Shown: positions 26,516-35,728, counted from the stretch's first letter. The stretch: 64,000 bases of DNA from Streptomyces aurantiacus (GCF_027107535.1 NZ_CP114283.1:1302001-1366000); one strand, 5' to 3'. Notes: a model not told the origin generated them from the letters alone. Numbers and translations are program-made.

Positions 26516-26790
26516 GGCAGGTACCTCCAGGCGTAGCGGCCCGCCCGCGGCATGGGGACATCGGGTGGGGCGCCGACGGGCGGAACCACCACACTAACGG
26601 GGCATCGTGTGTGGATCGTTGCAATGTTCGAGGGAGAGACTGTGCTCACCTGGGGATGAAGGATGTGTGGTCGAAAACACTCCCAGCCCGTTACCGGGAC
26701 ATGGTGGCGCTTCCACACGGCCTGAGGGGAGACTGACTACAGATCGTCCCGGCGCGAGCCACGCGCCGCCGGCGTACAAGGAGGCCATCC

Positions 26791-27327
26791 GTGCCGCATG
26801 TCCTGGTCCTCAACGCGTCGTACGAGCCCCTCGGTGTCGTACCGCTCCGCCGCGCGCTCGTCCTCGTCCTCGAGAACAAGGCTGTCTGTCTCGAGGAATC
26901 CGGCGCCTTCATGCACAGCGCGACCGTCACTGTCCCCGCGCCCAGCGTGGTCCGGCTGAAAAGGTTCGTGCGGGTCCCCTACCGGGGGCCTGTTCCGCTG
27001 ACCCGCCGGGCGCTGTTCGCCCGGGACGGCGGCCGGTGCATGTACTGCGGTGGCGTCGCAACCAGCGTCGACCACGTCATCCCGCGCAGCCGCGGGGGTC
27101 AGCACGCCTGGGACAACGTGGTGGCGTCCTGCCGCCGCTGCAACCACACCAAGGCCGACCGTCACCTGGTCGAGATCGGCTGGCGCCTGCGCCATAAACC
27201 GGCCCCGCCGACGGGGCTCGCGTGGCGCATCATCGGGACCGGACACAGGGACCCGCGTTGGCTGCCCTACCTGCAGCCGTACGGGGCCGAGGACGCCATG
27301 GCCCGGATCGACGGCATCTCCGCCTGA
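26791..27327 (+). CDS. HNH endonuclease domain protein
   Basis: The protein has 178 residues. GTG 26791 lies six bases after AAGGAGG. The HNH core is complete: zinc-type CMYC, SVDHVIPRSRGGQHAWDN and CRRCNHTKADR at about residues 88-130. The protein starts VLVLNASYEPLGVV, an actinobacterial and cyanobacterial family with an N-terminal domain of unknown role. It is conserved as a single gene and is not next to a methyltransferase, phage or toxin gene, so a DNA-repair or RNA-related role is as likely as restriction. Its target is unknown. Confidence 0.88.
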   Translation: MPHVLVLNASYEPLGVVPLRRALVLVLENKAVCLEESGAFMHSATVTVPAPSVVRLKRFVRVPYRGPVPLTRRALFARDGGRCMYCGGVATSVDHVIPRSRGGQHAWDNVVASCRRCNHTKADRHLVEIGWRLRHKPAPPTGLAWRIIGTGHRDPRWLPYLQPYGAEDAMARIDGISA

Positions 27328-27448
27328 CGATCCGGGCCTTCGTCTTGCCCTGTGCGGGCCGGTCCCGCCAGTTTTTCCCGGCTCTCCGGGAGGTCCCCTC
27401 GTGCCTCCCGGAGAGCCGGAGCTCTTGCACGCCGTCCCCGGGGTGCGG

Positions 27449-28824
27449 CTAGGCGAAGCGCAGCTCCGCCGGGCGGACCGAGCGGCCCAGGAGGGGGAGC
27501 GAGGTGGCCGCGGCGAGCAGGCAGGCCGCGTACACGGCCACGGGCACGAGCAGCGGCAGCAGCGGAACCGCGTGCGTGCCCTCGGGGACCGTGGCGTACC
27601 AGACGCAGATCCCCGCGCCTCCCAGGCCCGCCACCAGCATCGCGGGAGCCAGCGGCAGGGCCGTCTCCAGGATCAGCGCCCGGCCGAGCACCGCCCGCGG
27701 CACCCCGGCCGCGGCCTGCGCGGCGAGCCCCCTGCGCCGGGAGGCCAGGGACTCGGCGGTGCCCACGGCGAGACCGGACAAGGTGATCAACAGGGCGACC
27801 AGGATCGCGGCGCCGGTCAGATTGATACCGGTGGTGTAGTAGGACATGTCCGTGGCCAGCGACCCCCGGGCGCGGGACTCGTGCAGACCGTCGAGCAGCA
27901 CCTGGCGCACGCCCGCGAAGCCCGTCCCCACGACCGTCACCAGGAGCAGGGACGCGTTTGTACGGGCCCCCGCCCAGGGATCGTCGCGCAGCCGTTCCGC
28001 CGCGATCAGCATCGCCGGGTCATCGGTGCGGGCGGCGAGACGCCGGCCCAGCACCCGCGCCGAGGCACCGGACAGCCACACCGAGCCCACACCGGTCACC
28101 AGCACCAGGGCGAACACCAGCAGCGGGGCCGTGGCGACCTGGATCGGCCGGCCTCTGCCCATGTCCAGGTACGGGTTGACGAAGACGGGCAGCGCCAGGA
28201 CCATGATCAGCAGTGTTCCCACCAGGAGTGAGCGTCCCGGGCGCCGCGTCGGCCCACCCTGCGCACCCAGCCGAGCGGCGAGGACACCACCCGACGCAGC
28301 GAGAGAGCGCTCACCAGCGCGCCGAGCGCCGGTACGCCGACCGCGACCAGGACAATTCCGGCCCAGGTGAGGGCGGTGGGTCCGCTCCACAGGCTCAGCA
28401 TCAGCAGGACGAAGAAGACCGTCCCGACCGCTGAACCGACCAGGCAGGCCAGGCCTGCCTCCAGCGCCGCGATCCGCCGTACCTGGCGCGGCGAGGCCCC
28501 GGCGAGCCGCAGCGCGGCCAGCCGCCGGTCGCGGTGCACGGCCCCGATGCGGGCACACTGCCCGAGGAATCCGAGCACCGGAACGAGCAGCAGTACCAGC
28601 GCGAGGATCACCCCGGAACGGGTCCCGGGATCGGACAGCAGGCCGTTGCCGACCGACACCGTGTACTGCCCCTGGAGGGTGCTGAGTGTCACTGCCCCGA
28701 GCGCGAACCCGGTCGCCAGGAGTGCGCCCACCCCCGTGAGCAGGACCCGCCACCACTCCCGCCGGTCCGATCCCCGCGTCAGCAGCCAGGCGAGTCTGAG
28801 ATCTCCGAGCAGCGAGGTGGTCAC
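27449..28824 (-). pseudogene. FtsX-like permease split by a frameshift
   Basis: The N-terminal 205 codons (28824-28207, GTG start) contain helices and the FtsX motif LAALRLAGASPRQVRRIAALE, then end at TGA. The C-terminal part continues in another frame to 27449 with SLLVGTLLIMVLALPVF and RRRGLAAQAAAGVPRAVLGR. One base is missing (or two are extra) between about 28232 and 28260. For instance, one more C in the CCC run near 28240 would restore a 458-residue permease. A transmembrane helix spans the break. ATG 28204, two bases after the TGA, could allow reinitiation but would truncate that helix. It is the permease of the ABC operon starting at the PadR gene. Confidence 0.75.
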
Positions 28825-29549
28825 AGCGCCCCCTCGAACGCCACCGCGTCCTCGGACGACACGACGGTCCCGTCCCGCAGCTCGATCTCGCGGTCCGCGT
28901 ACGCCGCCACCTGGGAGTCGTGCGTGACGAGCAGCACCGCCGTGCCGGACTCCCGGGCCGTGTGCACCAGCGCCGTCATCACCCCTTCACTCGCGAGCGA
29001 GTCGAGGGCGCCGGTGGGCTCGTCCGCGAAGACCACCTTGGGGTCCGTCACCAACGCCCGCGCCAGCGACACCCGTTGCGCCTGGCCACCGCTCATCTCC
29101 CCGGGCCGCAGGTCCTCCTGTCCGCGTACGCCGAACCGCTCCAGCCACTCGCCCGCCCGCACGTGGGCGTCCTTGCGGGTGGTTCCGGCGAGCAGCAGCG
29201 GCAGTGCGACGTTGTCGAGCGCGGTCAGTTCGGGTATCAGCTGCCCGAACTGGAACACCACCCCGAACTCCGTACGCCGCAGCTCGCTCAGCCGCTGCTC
29301 CGGCAGCCGGTCCAGGCGCTGCCCGGCATAGACCACCGAGCCCCCGTCGGGCCGGACGATCCCGGCCAGGCAGTGCAGCAGCGTCGACTTGCCGCTGCCG
29401 CTCGCGCCGGTGACGGCGAGGATCTCGCCGGCGCGCAGCTCCACGGAGGCGCCGCGCAGCGCCCGGGTCCTGCCGTGTGCCCGGTCGAGCCCCTGGGCCG
29501 CCAGGATCGGTACGGGCCTGTGGGTACTGCTCATGGGCGGGCTGCTCAT
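28821..29549 (-). CDS. ABC transporter ATP-binding protein (MacB/LolD type)
   Basis: The protein has 242 residues. Walker A is GASGSGKST, the signature is MSGGQAQRVSLARAL, Walker B is KVVFADEPTGALDS and the switch His is in LLVTHDS. The DEPTGALDS wording is typical of ATPases serving FtsX-type permeases. Its start overlaps the regulator stop (ATGA) and its own stop overlaps the permease start (GTGA), giving a tightly coupled regulator-ATPase-permease operon. If the permease frameshift is real, the transporter is dead. Confidence 0.93.
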   Translation of the reverse strand: MSSPPMSSTHRPVPILAAQGLDRAHGRTRALRGASVELRAGEILAVTGASGSGKSTLLHCLAGIVRPDGGSVVYAGQRLDRLPEQRLSELRRTEFGVVFQFGQLIPELTALDNVALPLLLAGTTRKDAHVRAGEWLERFGVRGQEDLRPGEMSGGQAQRVSLARALVTDPKVVFADEPTGALDSLASEGVMTALVHTARESGTAVLLVTHDSQVAAYADREIELRDGTVVSSEDAVAFEGAL

Positions 29550-30088
29550 GCCGGATCGACCTCCGCGGTCAAAGTGGTGAGCCGGGCCGCGGTGGTGGTC
29601 ATCCAGCGCAGATCGGCGTCGAGGTGGTTGAGGGCGTAGTCGGCCGAGAGAACCGTCGCCAGGTCGCCGCCCGGGGCGGTCTTGACCGCCGTGAGCTCCC
29701 GCATCCGTGCCATGTGCGCGGCGCGCTGGGCGCTCAGGTAGGCGGCCGGGTCGGCCGAGGCGAGGATCGCGCAGACGACCTTGGCGAAGATCTCGTTCGT
29801 CACGAAGGGCGCGGGCGGGGTGATCTCGCCCGCCCAGCCGACGAGTTCCTTCGCTCCTTCGTCCGTGGACCGGTACAGCGTCCGCTCGGGGCCGCCGTCC
29901 GAGTCGGTCCCGTCGACCTCGGCCAGACCGTCCCGGACCAGGCGCTGCAACGTCGTGTAGACCTGGCCGTAAGCCAGCGGGCGGGCCTGCGGGAAGCGTT
30001 CGTCGTGGCGTCGCTTGAGGTCGTAGCCGTGGCTCGGCCCTCCGGCGAGCAGCCCCAGCAGGATGTGGCGGGTGCTCATGACGGCCAT
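29546..30088 (-). CDS. PadR-family transcriptional regulator
   Basis: The protein has 180 residues from ATG 30088, or 177 from ATG 30079. The winged helix begins STRHILLGLLAGGPSHGYDLKRR and contains YGQVYTTLQRLVRDGLAE, both PadR hallmarks. A C-terminal helical dimerisation region (about 100-175) follows. No ribosome site precedes either ATG, so it may be leaderless. It lies first in the operon and probably represses its own promoter, responding to a compound exported by the ABC transporter. Confidence 0.9.
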   Translation of the reverse strand: MAVMSTRHILLGLLAGGPSHGYDLKRRHDERFPQARPLAYGQVYTTLQRLVRDGLAEVDGTDSDGGPERTLYRSTDEGAKELVGWAGEITPPAPFVTNEIFAKVVCAILASADPAAYLSAQRAAHMARMRELTAVKTAPGGDLATVLSADYALNHLDADLRWMTTTAARLTTLTAEVDPA

Positions 30089-30093
30089 TATGC

Positions 30094-30113
30094 ACTGAGT
30101 ATATGTACTGAGT
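30094..30113. promoter_or_regulatory. Repeated ACTGAGT motif at the PadR gene start
   Basis: Two copies of ACTGAGT (30094-30100 and 30107-30113) are spaced 13 bases apart just upstream of the PadR start codon, with AGTA...TACT symmetry between them. The position and AT-rich centre suit an autoregulatory operator over the promoter. Confidence 0.55.
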
Positions 30114-30316
30114 GAATAGTGACGCGGGAAAAGGCCGCCGTGTGACGGGAGCCGTGGGTCCGGTCGCCCCGAGTGATCGCGCAGGCGCTCTTGGTCATGC
30201 CGCCCATCCGGGTCAGAATGTGACCAGGCACACGTTGTAGGAGCTGTCACGTCTGCGGGCCCGCCTGCTGGGTAGGGCTGCCCTGACCCGCCCGTACGAC
30301 TACCAAGGAGGCCACC

Positions 30317-30595
30317 GTGGCCGCATCGGCACAGCTTCTGCTCTCGGCCCTCTCCAAACGCCCGGCGGACGAGACCGCCCTCCCCGACACCGACCTCCCC
30401 GACACCGACCCTCACCCGCAGTACTGCATCTTCACCGCCGAGGGAGCCGCCGCCGAGGCGCCGCTCACCAGCGAGCCGCCGCTGCCCGACGCCGCACCCC
30501 TCACCAGCGAACCTCCTCTTGCCGACGCCGCGCCCCTCACCAGCGAGCCCACCTCCACGGGTGCCGCCGCCGGCCTGGTCCCGTCGGGGGTCTGA
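30317..30595 (+). CDS. Small Pro/Glu/Ala repeat protein coupled to malQ (unknown)
   Basis: I do not recognise a family. The protein has 92 residues with GTG 30317 exactly placed after AAGGAGG. It has a short amphipathic N-terminus, an acidic DTDLPDTDP segment, one cysteine in QYCIFTAE, then a 12-residue unit APLTSEPPL(P/A)DA twice and a third partial copy. There is no signal peptide or membrane helix, and it is probably disordered. The stop overlaps the malQ start as TGATG, so it is translated as a leader to malQ. It could be a partner of MalQ, a coupling leader peptide, or a peptide precursor (no modifying enzyme is nearby). Confidence 0.65.
   Translation: MAASAQLLLSALSKRPADETALPDTDLPDTDPHPQYCIFTAEGAAAEAPLTSEPPLPDAAPLTSEPPLADAAPLTSEPTSTGAAAGLVPSGV
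30458..30553 (+). repeat. 36-bp tandem repeat within the small gene before malQ
   Basis: Units at 30458-30493 and 30494-30529 and a partial one to about 30553 encode APLTSEPPLxDA. Third-codon positions differ between copies while the peptide is kept, which suggests selection on the protein. Confidence 0.7.
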
Positions 30596-32877
30596 TGCCG
30601 CTCTCCCGGCTCGCCGCCCTGTACGGCGTCGCCACGTCCTACAGCCCGTCCCCGGACCGCACGGTCGCGGCCTCGGACGCGGCGGTCGTCGCCACGCTCG
30701 CCGCGCTGGGCGTGCCCGCCGGGACGCCGGACGCCGTCCGCGGCTCCCTCGCCGCGCGCGAGGCGGAACTCCGGGAGCGGCTCCTGCCGCCGACGCTGGT
30801 GTGCTGGACCGAGTCCGCACCCGCGACCCCGCCGACGCCCGGCCCCTCGGCCGGGACGCGCTCCTCGGCCGCCACGGCAGGCGACGGCGTATCCCCGACG
30901 GGCGGCCTGCCCGCCTCGCCCGGCAGTTCGCTGCCGGGCGCGGGCGGCCCGGTGTCCGGCGCCGACGACGCCAGTCAGGACTCCGTCGCCCCGGGCGGCA
31001 TCCCCGGCGGCTCCTCGCTCGCCTCCGCCCTCGCCGCGCTGCCCGCGGGGACCCGCCTGCGCGTCCGGACCGAGCAGGGGGAGACCCGCGCCTCCGCCGA
31101 AGGGCTTGAGCCCGGGGTGCACGAGCTGGAGGCCACCGCCCCCGACGGACGCACCGCCCGCGCCCACCTCGTCGTCGCGCCGACGAGACTGCCCGAACCC
31201 CCGGGGCGCACGTACGGCCTGCTCGTGCAGGTCTACTCACTGCTCTCCCGGCACTCCTGGGGCATGGGCGACCTCGGCGACCTGGCCGAACTGACGGCCT
31301 GGGCGGGGCGTGCGCTCGGCGCCGGCTTCGTACAGGTCAACCCGATGCACGCGGCCGTGCCCGGCGCGCCCACCGACCCGTCCCCGTACCGCCCCTCCTC
31401 GCGCCGCTACCCCGACCCCGTCTACCTGCGCGTCGAGGACGTCCCCGAGTTCGCGTACGCCGACGAGGGCGACCGCGACCGCGTCCGGGCGCTCCTGGGG
31501 AAGGCCGACCGGCTGCGCGAATCCGTGCTGCACAAGGGCGCGTTGATCGACCGCGACGCCGTGTGGGAACTGAAGCGTGAGGCCCTGGAGCTGGTGCGGG
31601 ACGTGCCGCTCGGGCCCGGTCGCCGGGCCGCCTACTGCGACTTCCTCGCCGAGGAGGGCGAGGCGCTGGAGGACCACGCCACGTGGTGCGCGCTCGCGGA
31701 GGTGTACGGCTCCGACTGGAAGCGGTGGCCGCCGGGGCTGCGCGACCCCCGCTCGGCCGAAACGGCCCGCGCCCGCGGCGAGTTGATGGACCGCGTCGAC
31801 TTCCACAGCAGGCTCGCCTGGCTGACGGACGCCCAGCTCGCCACCGCCCAGCGCAGCGCCCGCGACGCCGGCATGACCGTGGGACTCGTGCACGACCTCG
31901 CTGTGGGAGTCCACCCGGGCGGCGCCGACGCCTGGGCGCAGCAGGAGTACTTCGCGGCCGGCATGTCGGTCGGCGCGCCCCCGGACGCGTTCAGTGTCCA
32001 GGGCCAGGACTGGGGGCTGCCGCCCTGGCGTCCGGACCGCCTCGCCGAGTCCGGCTACGCCCCGTACCGTCGCCTCCTGCGCGCCCTCTTCCGGTACGCG
32101 GGCGCCCTCCGTATCGACCACGTCATGGGCCTCTTCCGTCTCTGGTGGGTGCCGCAGGGGCGCCCGGCCACCGAGGGCACGTACGTCCGCTACGACGCCG
32201 AGGCCATGCTCGCCGTCCTCGCGCTGGAGGCCTCCCGCGCCGGAGCCCTGGTGATCGGGGAGGACCTCGGCACCGTCGAGCCCGGTGTGCGGGAGACCCT
32301 CCACGAGCACGGGGTGCTCGGCACCTCCGTCCTCTGGTTCGAACGCGACTGGGACGGCACGGGGCTGCCGCTGCCCCCCGAACAATGGCGCACCGACTGC
32401 CTCGCCACCGCCACCACCCACGACCTGCCGCCCACCGCGTCCCGGCTCACCGGGGACCACGTCGAACTCCGCGACCGTCTGGGCCTGCTGACCCGCCCGG
32501 TGGACGAGGAGCGGGCCGAGGCCGCCGCGGACGTGGGGGAGTGGCTGGCGCTGCTCGCCCGGCTCGGACTGCTCCAAGGGGCGGCAGGCGGAGTGTCGGA
32601 ACAGTCGGAGGAGGCGGAGATCCAGGCCGTGCACCGCTTCCTGCTGCGCACTCCCGCCCGCCTCGTCGGAGTCTGGCTCCCGGACGCCGTCGGCGACCGC
32701 CGGCCGCAGAACCTGCCGGGCACCTGGGACCAGTACCCGAACTGGCGCCTGCCCGTCGCCGACGGCGAGGGACGCCCCGTCACCCTGGAGGAACTCGCCG
32801 CCTCGCCCCGGCTGCACGCTCTCGCCGAGGTGGTGCGCGAAGGCCGGACCACCGGCGGGTGCGGGCAGGCCGGATGA
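30595..32877 (+). CDS. malQ: 4-alpha-glucanotransferase (amylomaltase, GH77)
   Basis: The protein has 760 residues, the long actinobacterial form with an N-terminal domain of about 190 residues, partly Ser/Gly/Pro-rich. GH77 landmarks: GFVQVNPMHAAVPGAPTDPS, LVHDLAVGVHP, the nucleophile Asp in RIDHVMGLFRLWW, acid/base Glu in VIGEDLGTVEP and HDLPPTASRL. It moves glucan chains between maltodextrins in the cytosol for maltose and glycogen turnover. It is translationally coupled to the small repeat protein upstream. No maltose transporter gene is adjacent. Confidence 0.95.
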   Translation: MPLSRLAALYGVATSYSPSPDRTVAASDAAVVATLAALGVPAGTPDAVRGSLAAREAELRERLLPPTLVCWTESAPATPPTPGPSAGTRSSAATAGDGVSPTGGLPASPGSSLPGAGGPVSGADDASQDSVAPGGIPGGSSLASALAALPAGTRLRVRTEQGETRASAEGLEPGVHELEATAPDGRTARAHLVVAPTRLPEPPGRTYGLLVQVYSLLSRHSWGMGDLGDLAELTAWAGRALGAGFVQVNPMHAAVPGAPTDPSPYRPSSRRYPDPVYLRVEDVPEFAYADEGDRDRVRALLGKADRLRESVLHKGALIDRDAVWELKREALELVRDVPLGPGRRAAYCDFLAEEGEALEDHATWCALAEVYGSDWKRWPPGLRDPRSAETARARGELMDRVDFHSRLAWLTDAQLATAQRSARDAGMTVGLVHDLAVGVHPGGADAWAQQEYFAAGMSVGAPPDAFSVQGQDWGLPPWRPDRLAESGYAPYRRLLRALFRYAGALRIDHVMGLFRLWWVPQGRPATEGTYVRYDAEAMLAVLALEASRAGALVIGEDLGTVEPGVRETLHEHGVLGTSVLWFERDWDGTGLPLPPEQWRTDCLATATTHDLPPTASRLTGDHVELRDRLGLLTRPVDEERAEAAADVGEWLALLARLGLLQGAAGGVSEQSEEAEIQAVHRFLLRTPARLVGVWLPDAVGDRRPQNLPGTWDQYPNWRLPVADGEGRPVTLEELAASPRLHALAEVVREGRTTGGCGQAG

Positions 32878-32942
32878 GGCCCGGGACCCCGTACGGCACC
32901 CCCGGGCGCGCGGCCGGATCGGGGGTTCGCTACGTTTGCACC

Positions 32943-33242
32943 GTGGACAAGAAGAACGCCCTGCGCGCCGGCGCCCTGGCTGCCGGTACGACGCTGATGA
33001 TGCTGCTCATGTCGTCCCCGGCGCTCGCGCTGACGCCCGACGACGGTGACGACCCCGCCCAGAAGCTGAGCGTCATCGAGACGCTGGGCCTCTTCGTCGT
33101 GGCGCCGATCGGGTTGTTCCTGCTGATCGCGGGCCTGGTCTGGGTGCTCGACGGCTCGACCGACCGGCAGCCCAGGCGCAAGCCGGGAGGCAAGGGACAG
33201 GGCAAGATGCAGGGCCCTGACCAGGTGCGCGCCACTTCCTGA
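32943..33242 (+). CDS. Small membrane protein, unknown function
   Basis: The protein has 99 residues. The first 30 look like a signal peptide ending SSPALA. A single helix (about 48-70, TLGLFVVAPIGLFLLIAGLV) and a basic C-terminal tail follow. The N-terminus would face out and the tail in. GTG 32943 has no ribosome site, but TACGTT at 32931-32936 fits a -10 box six bases before it, so the mRNA is probably leaderless. I cannot assign a function. Confidence 0.75.
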   Translation: MDKKNALRAGALAAGTTLMMLLMSSPALALTPDDGDDPAQKLSVIETLGLFVVAPIGLFLLIAGLVWVLDGSTDRQPRRKPGGKGQGKMQGPDQVRATS

Positions 33243-33274
33243 CCTCGGTCTCCTCCGAGTTCGAGTCTTCTTCC

Positions 33275-33336
33275 GAGGGCACCGCCCTCGCCCCCGTACG
33301 GCATTGGCCGCGTACGTGGGTGAGGGCGGTGCCCTC
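33275..33336. terminator. Long hairpin between convergent genes
   Basis: The arms at 33275-33300 and 33311-33336 pair at 24 of 26 positions around a 10-base loop. It lies between the small membrane protein gene and the converging TetR gene, so it likely terminates both. Confidence 0.8.
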
Positions 33337-33416
33337 GACGTGTTCCGGGCGACGTGTGACGTGTTCCGGGCGGGCCGTCCGGCATCGGCGGACGCCCGGT
33401 TCCCGGGGTTCCGCTC

Positions 33417-34016
33417 TCAGTCGAGCGGGCCGGGGTGCGGGGCGGTCACATAGCGCTGGACGGTCGGCGCGAGCCAGGCCACGATCTCCTCGCGGTGCAG
33501 GTCCACGGCGGGCGGGAAGCGCAGGACGAACCGGGTCAGGGCCATGCCCAGCATCTGTGACGCGACGAGCGCGGCGCGAGCCGGAGCCTGCTCGGGGTCG
33601 GGGCACACGCGCAGCGCGACCGGCAGCAACTGCTCCTTGAAGATGCCCTGCATGCGCTCGGCCCCGGCGGCGTTGGTGACCCCGACGCGCAGCAGCGCGG
33701 TGAGCACCTCGTTCTTCTCCCACAGATCCATGAAGTGCTCCACGAAGATGCGGCCGACGTCCGCCTTCGCCACCTTGTCCGGCACGGGCAGTCGCAGGTC
33801 GACGTCGACGGCCGCCGCGAAGAGGCCCTCCTTGTTGCCGTAGTAGCGCATCACCATCGAGGGGTCGATCTTCGCGTCGCGGGCGATGGCGCGGATGGTC
33901 GCGCGCTCGTATCCGTCGGCGGCGAAGCGCTCGCGGGCCGCGGCCAGGATGGTGGCGCGGGTCGCGTCGGAGCGGCGGGGCTGGGGGGACTCCGGGGTCG
34001 AGTCGGCGTCGTTCAT
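33417..34016 (-). CDS. TetR-family regulator
   Basis: The protein has 199 residues from ATG 34016; a longer frame would read through the operator region. The helix-turn-helix spans about residues 18-62, with ATRATILAAARERFAADGY and IRAIARDAKIDPSMVMRYY. The ligand-binding half is of the common actinobacterial TetR_C type. The gene is divergent from a FAD monooxygenase gene, and the 185 bases between them carry repeated operator-like palindromes. It most likely represses itself and the monooxygenase until an aromatic or drug-like ligand binds. Confidence 0.9.
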   Translation of the reverse strand: MNDADSTPESPQPRRSDATRATILAAARERFAADGYERATIRAIARDAKIDPSMVMRYYGNKEGLFAAAVDVDLRLPVPDKVAKADVGRIFVEHFMDLWEKNEVLTALLRVGVTNAAGAERMQGIFKEQLLPVALRVCPDPEQAPARAALVASQMLGMALTRFVLRFPPAVDLHREEIVAWLAPTVQRYVTAPHPGPLD

Positions 34017-34046
34017 GACAACAAGCGTAGGCCAACATCCGTATGC

Positions 34047-34127
34047 CAACAAGTGTTGACGACCTGGAAAGGGTCGCCCTATGGTGGCAACAGGCGTTGG
34101 CCTACAAGTGTTGGCCAACGCCTGTTG
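34047..34127. promoter_or_regulatory. Cluster of TetR-type operators (CAACA-N2-TGTTG)
   Basis: Four related 12-bp sites lie at 34047-34058 (caacaagtgttg), 34088-34099, 34102-34113 and 34116-34127. The last three form a perfect 15-bp inverted repeat, 34088-34102 with 34113-34127, with a third copy in its loop. They sit between the divergent TetR and monooxygenase genes. Confidence 0.75.
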
Positions 34128-34201
34128 GTGACCGGCTGTCGGTCACCGGCCGCCGGTCGGCACCCCTTGACCGGCAACCCCGTGGGCACCAGGAGGCCGC
34201 C

Positions 34202-35728
34202 ATGAACGGCAAGATCCGTACCGACGTCGAAACCGGCTCCGCCACCGGCGCGGGCGCCGCGTCCCGCAGGGTCCTCGTCGTCGGCGCCGGCCCCACCGGG
34301 CTGCTGCTGGCCGGTGACCTCGCCACCGCGGGCATCCCCGTCACCCTCGTCGAGAAGCGCCCGCACGGGATCAGCAACCTGTCCCGCGCCTTCGTCCTGC
34401 ATGCCCGCACCCTGGAGCAGCTCGACGCCCGGGGTCTCGCCGACGAGCTGGAGGCCAAGGGCCGGCCCCTCGACCGGATGCGGCTCTTCGCCCGGCTGAC
34501 CATCGACCTCACCACGCTCCCCTCCCGCTTCAACCACCTGCTCGTACTGCCGCAGTACGAGGTGGAGAGGGCGCTGGAGCGGCGCGCGCTGGAGGCGGGA
34601 GTGCGGTTCGCCTACGAGACCGAGGTGACGGGGCTCGCGCAGGACGAGGACGGGGTGACCCTCCGCGTGCGCGGGCCCGGCGGGGAGGCCGAGGAGTTGC
34701 GGGCCGCGTACGTCGTCGGAACGGACGGGATGCGCAGCGCCGTGCGGGAGGCGGTGGGGCTGCCGTTCCCCGGGCGGTCGGTGATCCGTTCCGTCGTCCT
34801 CGCCGACGTCAGGCTCGCCGAGGAGCCCGCGACACTGCTGACCGTGAACGCGGTCGGGGACGCGTTCGCGTTCCTCGCGCCCTTCGGGGACGGCTACTAC
34901 CGGGTGATCGGCTGGCACCGGGGCCGTGATGTCGCCGACGGCGAGCCGCTCGGCCTCGACGAGGTCAAGGAGATCACCCGGCTCGCCCTCGGCCGTGACT
35001 TCGGTATGCACGACGCCCGTTGGATGTCCCGCTTCCACAGCGACGAGCGACAGGCGCCGGAGTACCGGGTGGGGCGCGTGTTCCTCGCCGGGGACGCCGC
35101 GCACGTGCACACCCCGGCCGGCGGGCAGGGCATGAACACCGGTCTCCAGGACGCCGCGAACCTGAGCTGGAAGCTCGCCGCGACGCTCGACGGACACGCC
35201 CCCGCGGGCCTGTTGGACACCTACCAGTCCGAGCGCCACCCCGTCGGCAGGTCCGTCCTGCGCAGCAGCGGTGGAATCGTGCGGCTCGCGATGGCCAGGC
35301 GGCCCTGGACGCTGGCGGCCCGCGCCCTGCTCACCACGTTCCTCGGGCATGTCCGCCCGGCCCGCACGCGCATGATCGGCCGGATCACCGGCATCGGCTT
35401 CGCCTATCCGGCCCCGCGCGGCGCCCACCCCCTGGTCGGCGGGCGCGTCCCCGACCTGGCCCTGCGGGAGGGGCGCCTGTACGAGGTGCTGCGGGACGGC
35501 AGGTTCGTCCTCGTCACCCCGGCCGGGGCGGACGCGGGGCGGGGTCCGGACGCCCGCCAGGGCCTCGGCGGTGACACCCGCAAGGACCGGCTGGGCGTGG
35601 CGCACTGGGCGAGCGACCGCCGTACGACCCTGCTGGTGCGGCCGGACGGGTACGTGGCCTGGGCGGCCGAGTCGCCGACCGCCGAGGAGACGGAGGCGGC
35701 GCTGGCCGGGGCCCTCGGGAGGAGCTGA
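34202..35728 (+). CDS. FAD-dependent aromatic monooxygenase (PheA/TfdB, Rox-like)
   Basis: The protein has 508 residues from ATG 34202 behind AGGAGG. The dinucleotide-binding motif VLVVGAGPTGLLLAGDLA is at about residues 24-41. The second FAD motif is VFLAGDAAHVHTPAGGQGMN, followed by LQDAANLSWKLA. The C-terminal part (about 400-500, ending VRPDGYVAWAA) is as in rifampicin and polyketide hydroxylases. It hydroxylates an aromatic substrate with NAD(P)H and O2. A divergent TetR gene suggests induction by the substrate, so detoxification of an aromatic compound or antibiotic is plausible. The substrate is unknown. Confidence 0.9.
   Translation: MNGKIRTDVETGSATGAGAASRRVLVVGAGPTGLLLAGDLATAGIPVTLVEKRPHGISNLSRAFVLHARTLEQLDARGLADELEAKGRPLDRMRLFARLTIDLTTLPSRFNHLLVLPQYEVERALERRALEAGVRFAYETEVTGLAQDEDGVTLRVRGPGGEAEELRAAYVVGTDGMRSAVREAVGLPFPGRSVIRSVVLADVRLAEEPATLLTVNAVGDAFAFLAPFGDGYYRVIGWHRGRDVADGEPLGLDEVKEITRLALGRDFGMHDARWMSRFHSDERQAPEYRVGRVFLAGDAAHVHTPAGGQGMNTGLQDAANLSWKLAATLDGHAPAGLLDTYQSERHPVGRSVLRSSGGIVRLAMARRPWTLAARALLTTFLGHVRPARTRMIGRITGIGFAYPAPRGAHPLVGGRVPDLALREGRLYEVLRDGRFVLVTPAGADAGRGPDARQGLGGDTRKDRLGVAHWASDRRTTLLVRPDGYVAWAAESPTAEETEAALAGALGRS

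Noticed and set aside
30317..30595. RiPP precursor gene
   Set aside because: The repeats suggest multiple cores, but no modifying enzyme, protease or exporter is linked; malQ is the only partner.
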